Shown: positions 14,932-16,014 of the stretch, one piece after another
Numbering within the stretch: the first letter of the stretch is position 1
How the letters are laid out: every line of letters begins with the position of its first letter
Source of the DNA: Chloroflexota bacterium
GTDB lineage: Bacteria > Chloroflexota > Limnocylindria > Limnocylindrales > CSP1-4
Reading direction: 5' to 3'
NCBI GenBank assembly: GCA_016875645.1
Contig: VGPE01000040.1
Coordinates: forward strand, 1 to 16,014
DNA length: 16,014 nt
Made by a program: the position numbers and the translations under genes
The notes under the pieces: generated by a model
The model's database searches: none
What the model was told of the DNA's origin: nothing
Seen by the model: only the letters and a program-made list of their open reading frames with translations

Positions 14932-15900
14932 GTGGGCGCCTACGTCGTTCGGCGAGTCCTGATCGCGGTCCCGGTGCTCATCGGGATCACGATCATCGCC
15001 TTCGCGATTCTCTCGCTCGCCCCAGGCGATCCCATCGCGGCGCTGATCGCGCCTGAGCAACGCGCAGCGATGACCCGGGAGCAGCTCGCCTCGATGCGAC
15101 GCGAGATCGGCCTCGACGGACCGGTCCACGAGCGGTATGTCCGCTGGCTGGGTGGCGTGCTCGCCGGCGATTTCGGGTACTCGATCAAGTCCGGGCGGTC
15201 GATCGTCGACGAACTCGCGCCCCGGATCGGACCGACGCTCCTGCTCATGGGAGGATCGATTGTCTTTGCGATCGTCGTCGGCATCCCGCTCGGCGTCCTA
15301 TCGGCCGTGCGCCAATACGGGCGGATCGACTATGTGATCACCACGTTCACCATGATCATGATCAGCACGCCAACGTTTTTGCTCGGCCTCGTTCTCATCT
15401 ATACCTTGGGCGTCTCTCTGAAGATCCTGCCGACCGGTGAAATGCAGACCGCGGGCAAGCCCTTCTCGCCGGATGACCTAATCGCGCACATGGTCATGCC
15501 GGTCGCCATTCTCGGGTTCGCGAACGCGGCCCCACTCATGCGGTATACGCGCGCGGGCATGCTCGAGGTCCTGAACTCGGACTACGTGACGACCGCGCTG
15601 GCCAAGGGCCTGAGAGAGCGCGTCGTGCTCATCCGCCACGCCTTCCGAAACGCGTTGCTCCCGCTCGTGACGGTGATCGGTCTGCTGATTCCGGAGCTCG
15701 TGGCAGGAGCCATCATCACCGAGCAGGTCTTCTCGTGGCCGGGAATGGGCCGACTCGCCGTGCGGGCCGCGAACGATCGGGATCCGTCGCTGATGATGGG
15801 CATCGTCCTTCTGGTGGCCGTGACGGTCCTGATCGCGAACATCCTGACCGATATCGCCTACTCCTATGTCGATCCGCGCGTCCGACTCGCAGCCCGCTGA
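14932..15900 (+). CDS. ABC transporter permease, DppB/OppB type
   Basis: This is a 322-residue inner-membrane protein with about six membrane spans: residues 7-31, about 98-122, 133-158, 184-206, 240-266 and 284-308. The N-terminal span with RRVLIAVPVLIGITIIAF and the motif LAPGDPI are the DppB family signature, followed by the extracytoplasmic loop (REIGLDGPVHERYVRWL). The ATPase-contacting EAA loop is TTALAKGLRERVVLIRHAF, with the conserved glycine at Gly226. It should form, with the next permease, the channel of a peptide/oligopeptide-type importer fed by the lipoprotein upstream. GTG 14932 is chosen because GGGAG stands about eight bases upstream and the first span begins right after. The start of the next gene overlaps its 3' end. 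Confidence 0.9.
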   Translation: MGAYVVRRVLIAVPVLIGITIIAFAILSLAPGDPIAALIAPEQRAAMTREQLASMRREIGLDGPVHERYVRWLGGVLAGDFGYSIKSGRSIVDELAPRIGPTLLLMGGSIVFAIVVGIPLGVLSAVRQYGRIDYVITTFTMIMISTPTFLLGLVLIYTLGVSLKILPTGEMQTAGKPFSPDDLIAHMVMPVAILGFANAAPLMRYTRAGMLEVLNSDYVTTALAKGLRERVVLIRHAFRNALLPLVTVIGLLIPELVAGAIITEQVFSWPGMGRLAVRAANDRDPSLMMGIVLLVAVTVLIANILTDIAYSYVDPRVRLAAR

Positions 15901-16014
15901 GCGGTTGATCGATTCGTTTTCGGCCCCGCACGATTCGCTGCTGCGCCAGGCGCTGAGGCGCTTCCTGCGGCACCGGCTCGCGACGTCCGGGGTCATCGTC
16001 CTTGCCGTCTTGGC
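15866..16014 (+). CDS. ABC transporter permease, DppC/OppC type, N-terminal part; 3' end outside window
   Basis: The 49 codons visible read MSIRASDSQPAERL, then LLRQALRRFLRHRLATSG and the start of a hydrophobic span (VIVLAVL). That is the OppC N-terminal pattern: a short cytoplasmic tail with an RRFLRHR-type basic helix before the first membrane segment. It would pair with the DppB-like permease. Beginning at ATG 15866 the gene overlaps the previous one by 35 bases. A TTG at 15905, in the same frame and four bases past that gene's stop, is a possible alternative start. Neither has a strong ribosome site. The rest of the gene, and presumably the ATPase genes, lie outside the window. Confidence 0.8.
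   Translation, partial: MSIRASDSQPAERLIDSFSAPHDSLLRQALRRFLRHRLATSGVIVLAVL

Overview
This is a very GC-rich bacterial segment with dense coding. It carries 12 recognisable genes, and the two at the ends are cut by the window. The substrate-binding lipoprotein has a long Ala/Pro/Thr linker right behind its lipid-anchored cysteine. That linker, the GC-rich codon use, and starts that are either leaderless or on a GGAGG ribosome site suggest a high-GC Chloroflexota-type organism (for example a soil or freshwater uncultured lineage). This placement is inference; no rRNA or other marker gene is present.

Layout. (1) On +, the C-terminal part of a zinc-type/medium-chain dehydrogenase (2-625). A SelA-like PLP enzyme follows (840-2051), then a large N,N-dimethylformamidase-type protein with a LamG domain (2113-4437). 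(2) On -, reading leftward, a pyridoxamine-5'-phosphate-oxidase-fold protein (8366-7938), a metal-dependent amidohydrolase (7673-6468) and a DUF3604/PHP-type metallohydrolase (6471-4459). The last two overlap by four bases. (3) On +, an M20-type peptidase with an altered metal site (8474-9724) and a DUF3830 protein (9733-10194). (4) A divergent pair: a second SelA-like PLP enzyme on - (11622-10393) and a second amidohydrolase on + (11682-12869), sharing 59 bp of upstream DNA. (5) The start of a dipeptide/oligopeptide-type ABC importer on +: a substrate-binding lipoprotein broken by one frameshift (13004-14847), a DppB-like permease (14932-15900) and the first 49 codons of a DppC-like permease.

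Taken together, the window looks like a catabolic island. It combines uptake of a small peptide-like or amide compound with several enzymes that cleave C-N bonds (formamidase-like, two amidohydrolases, an M20 protein), two PLP enzymes related to amino-sugar/amino-acid ammonia lyases, and a dehydrogenase. The SelA-like plus amidohydrolase pairing is known from other bacteria (EF_0837/EF_0838-type families), but here both families occur twice and are joined to a DMF-amidase-like protein, DUF3604, DUF3830 and a degenerate M20. The actual substrate cannot be read from the sequence.

Non-coding DNA is sparse. The most structured piece is the 198-bp convergent gap 10195-10392, where a 7-bp motif occurs four times in alternating orientation inside a 12-bp perfect inverted repeat. 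No tRNA, rRNA, CRISPR array, insertion sequence or phage gene was seen.
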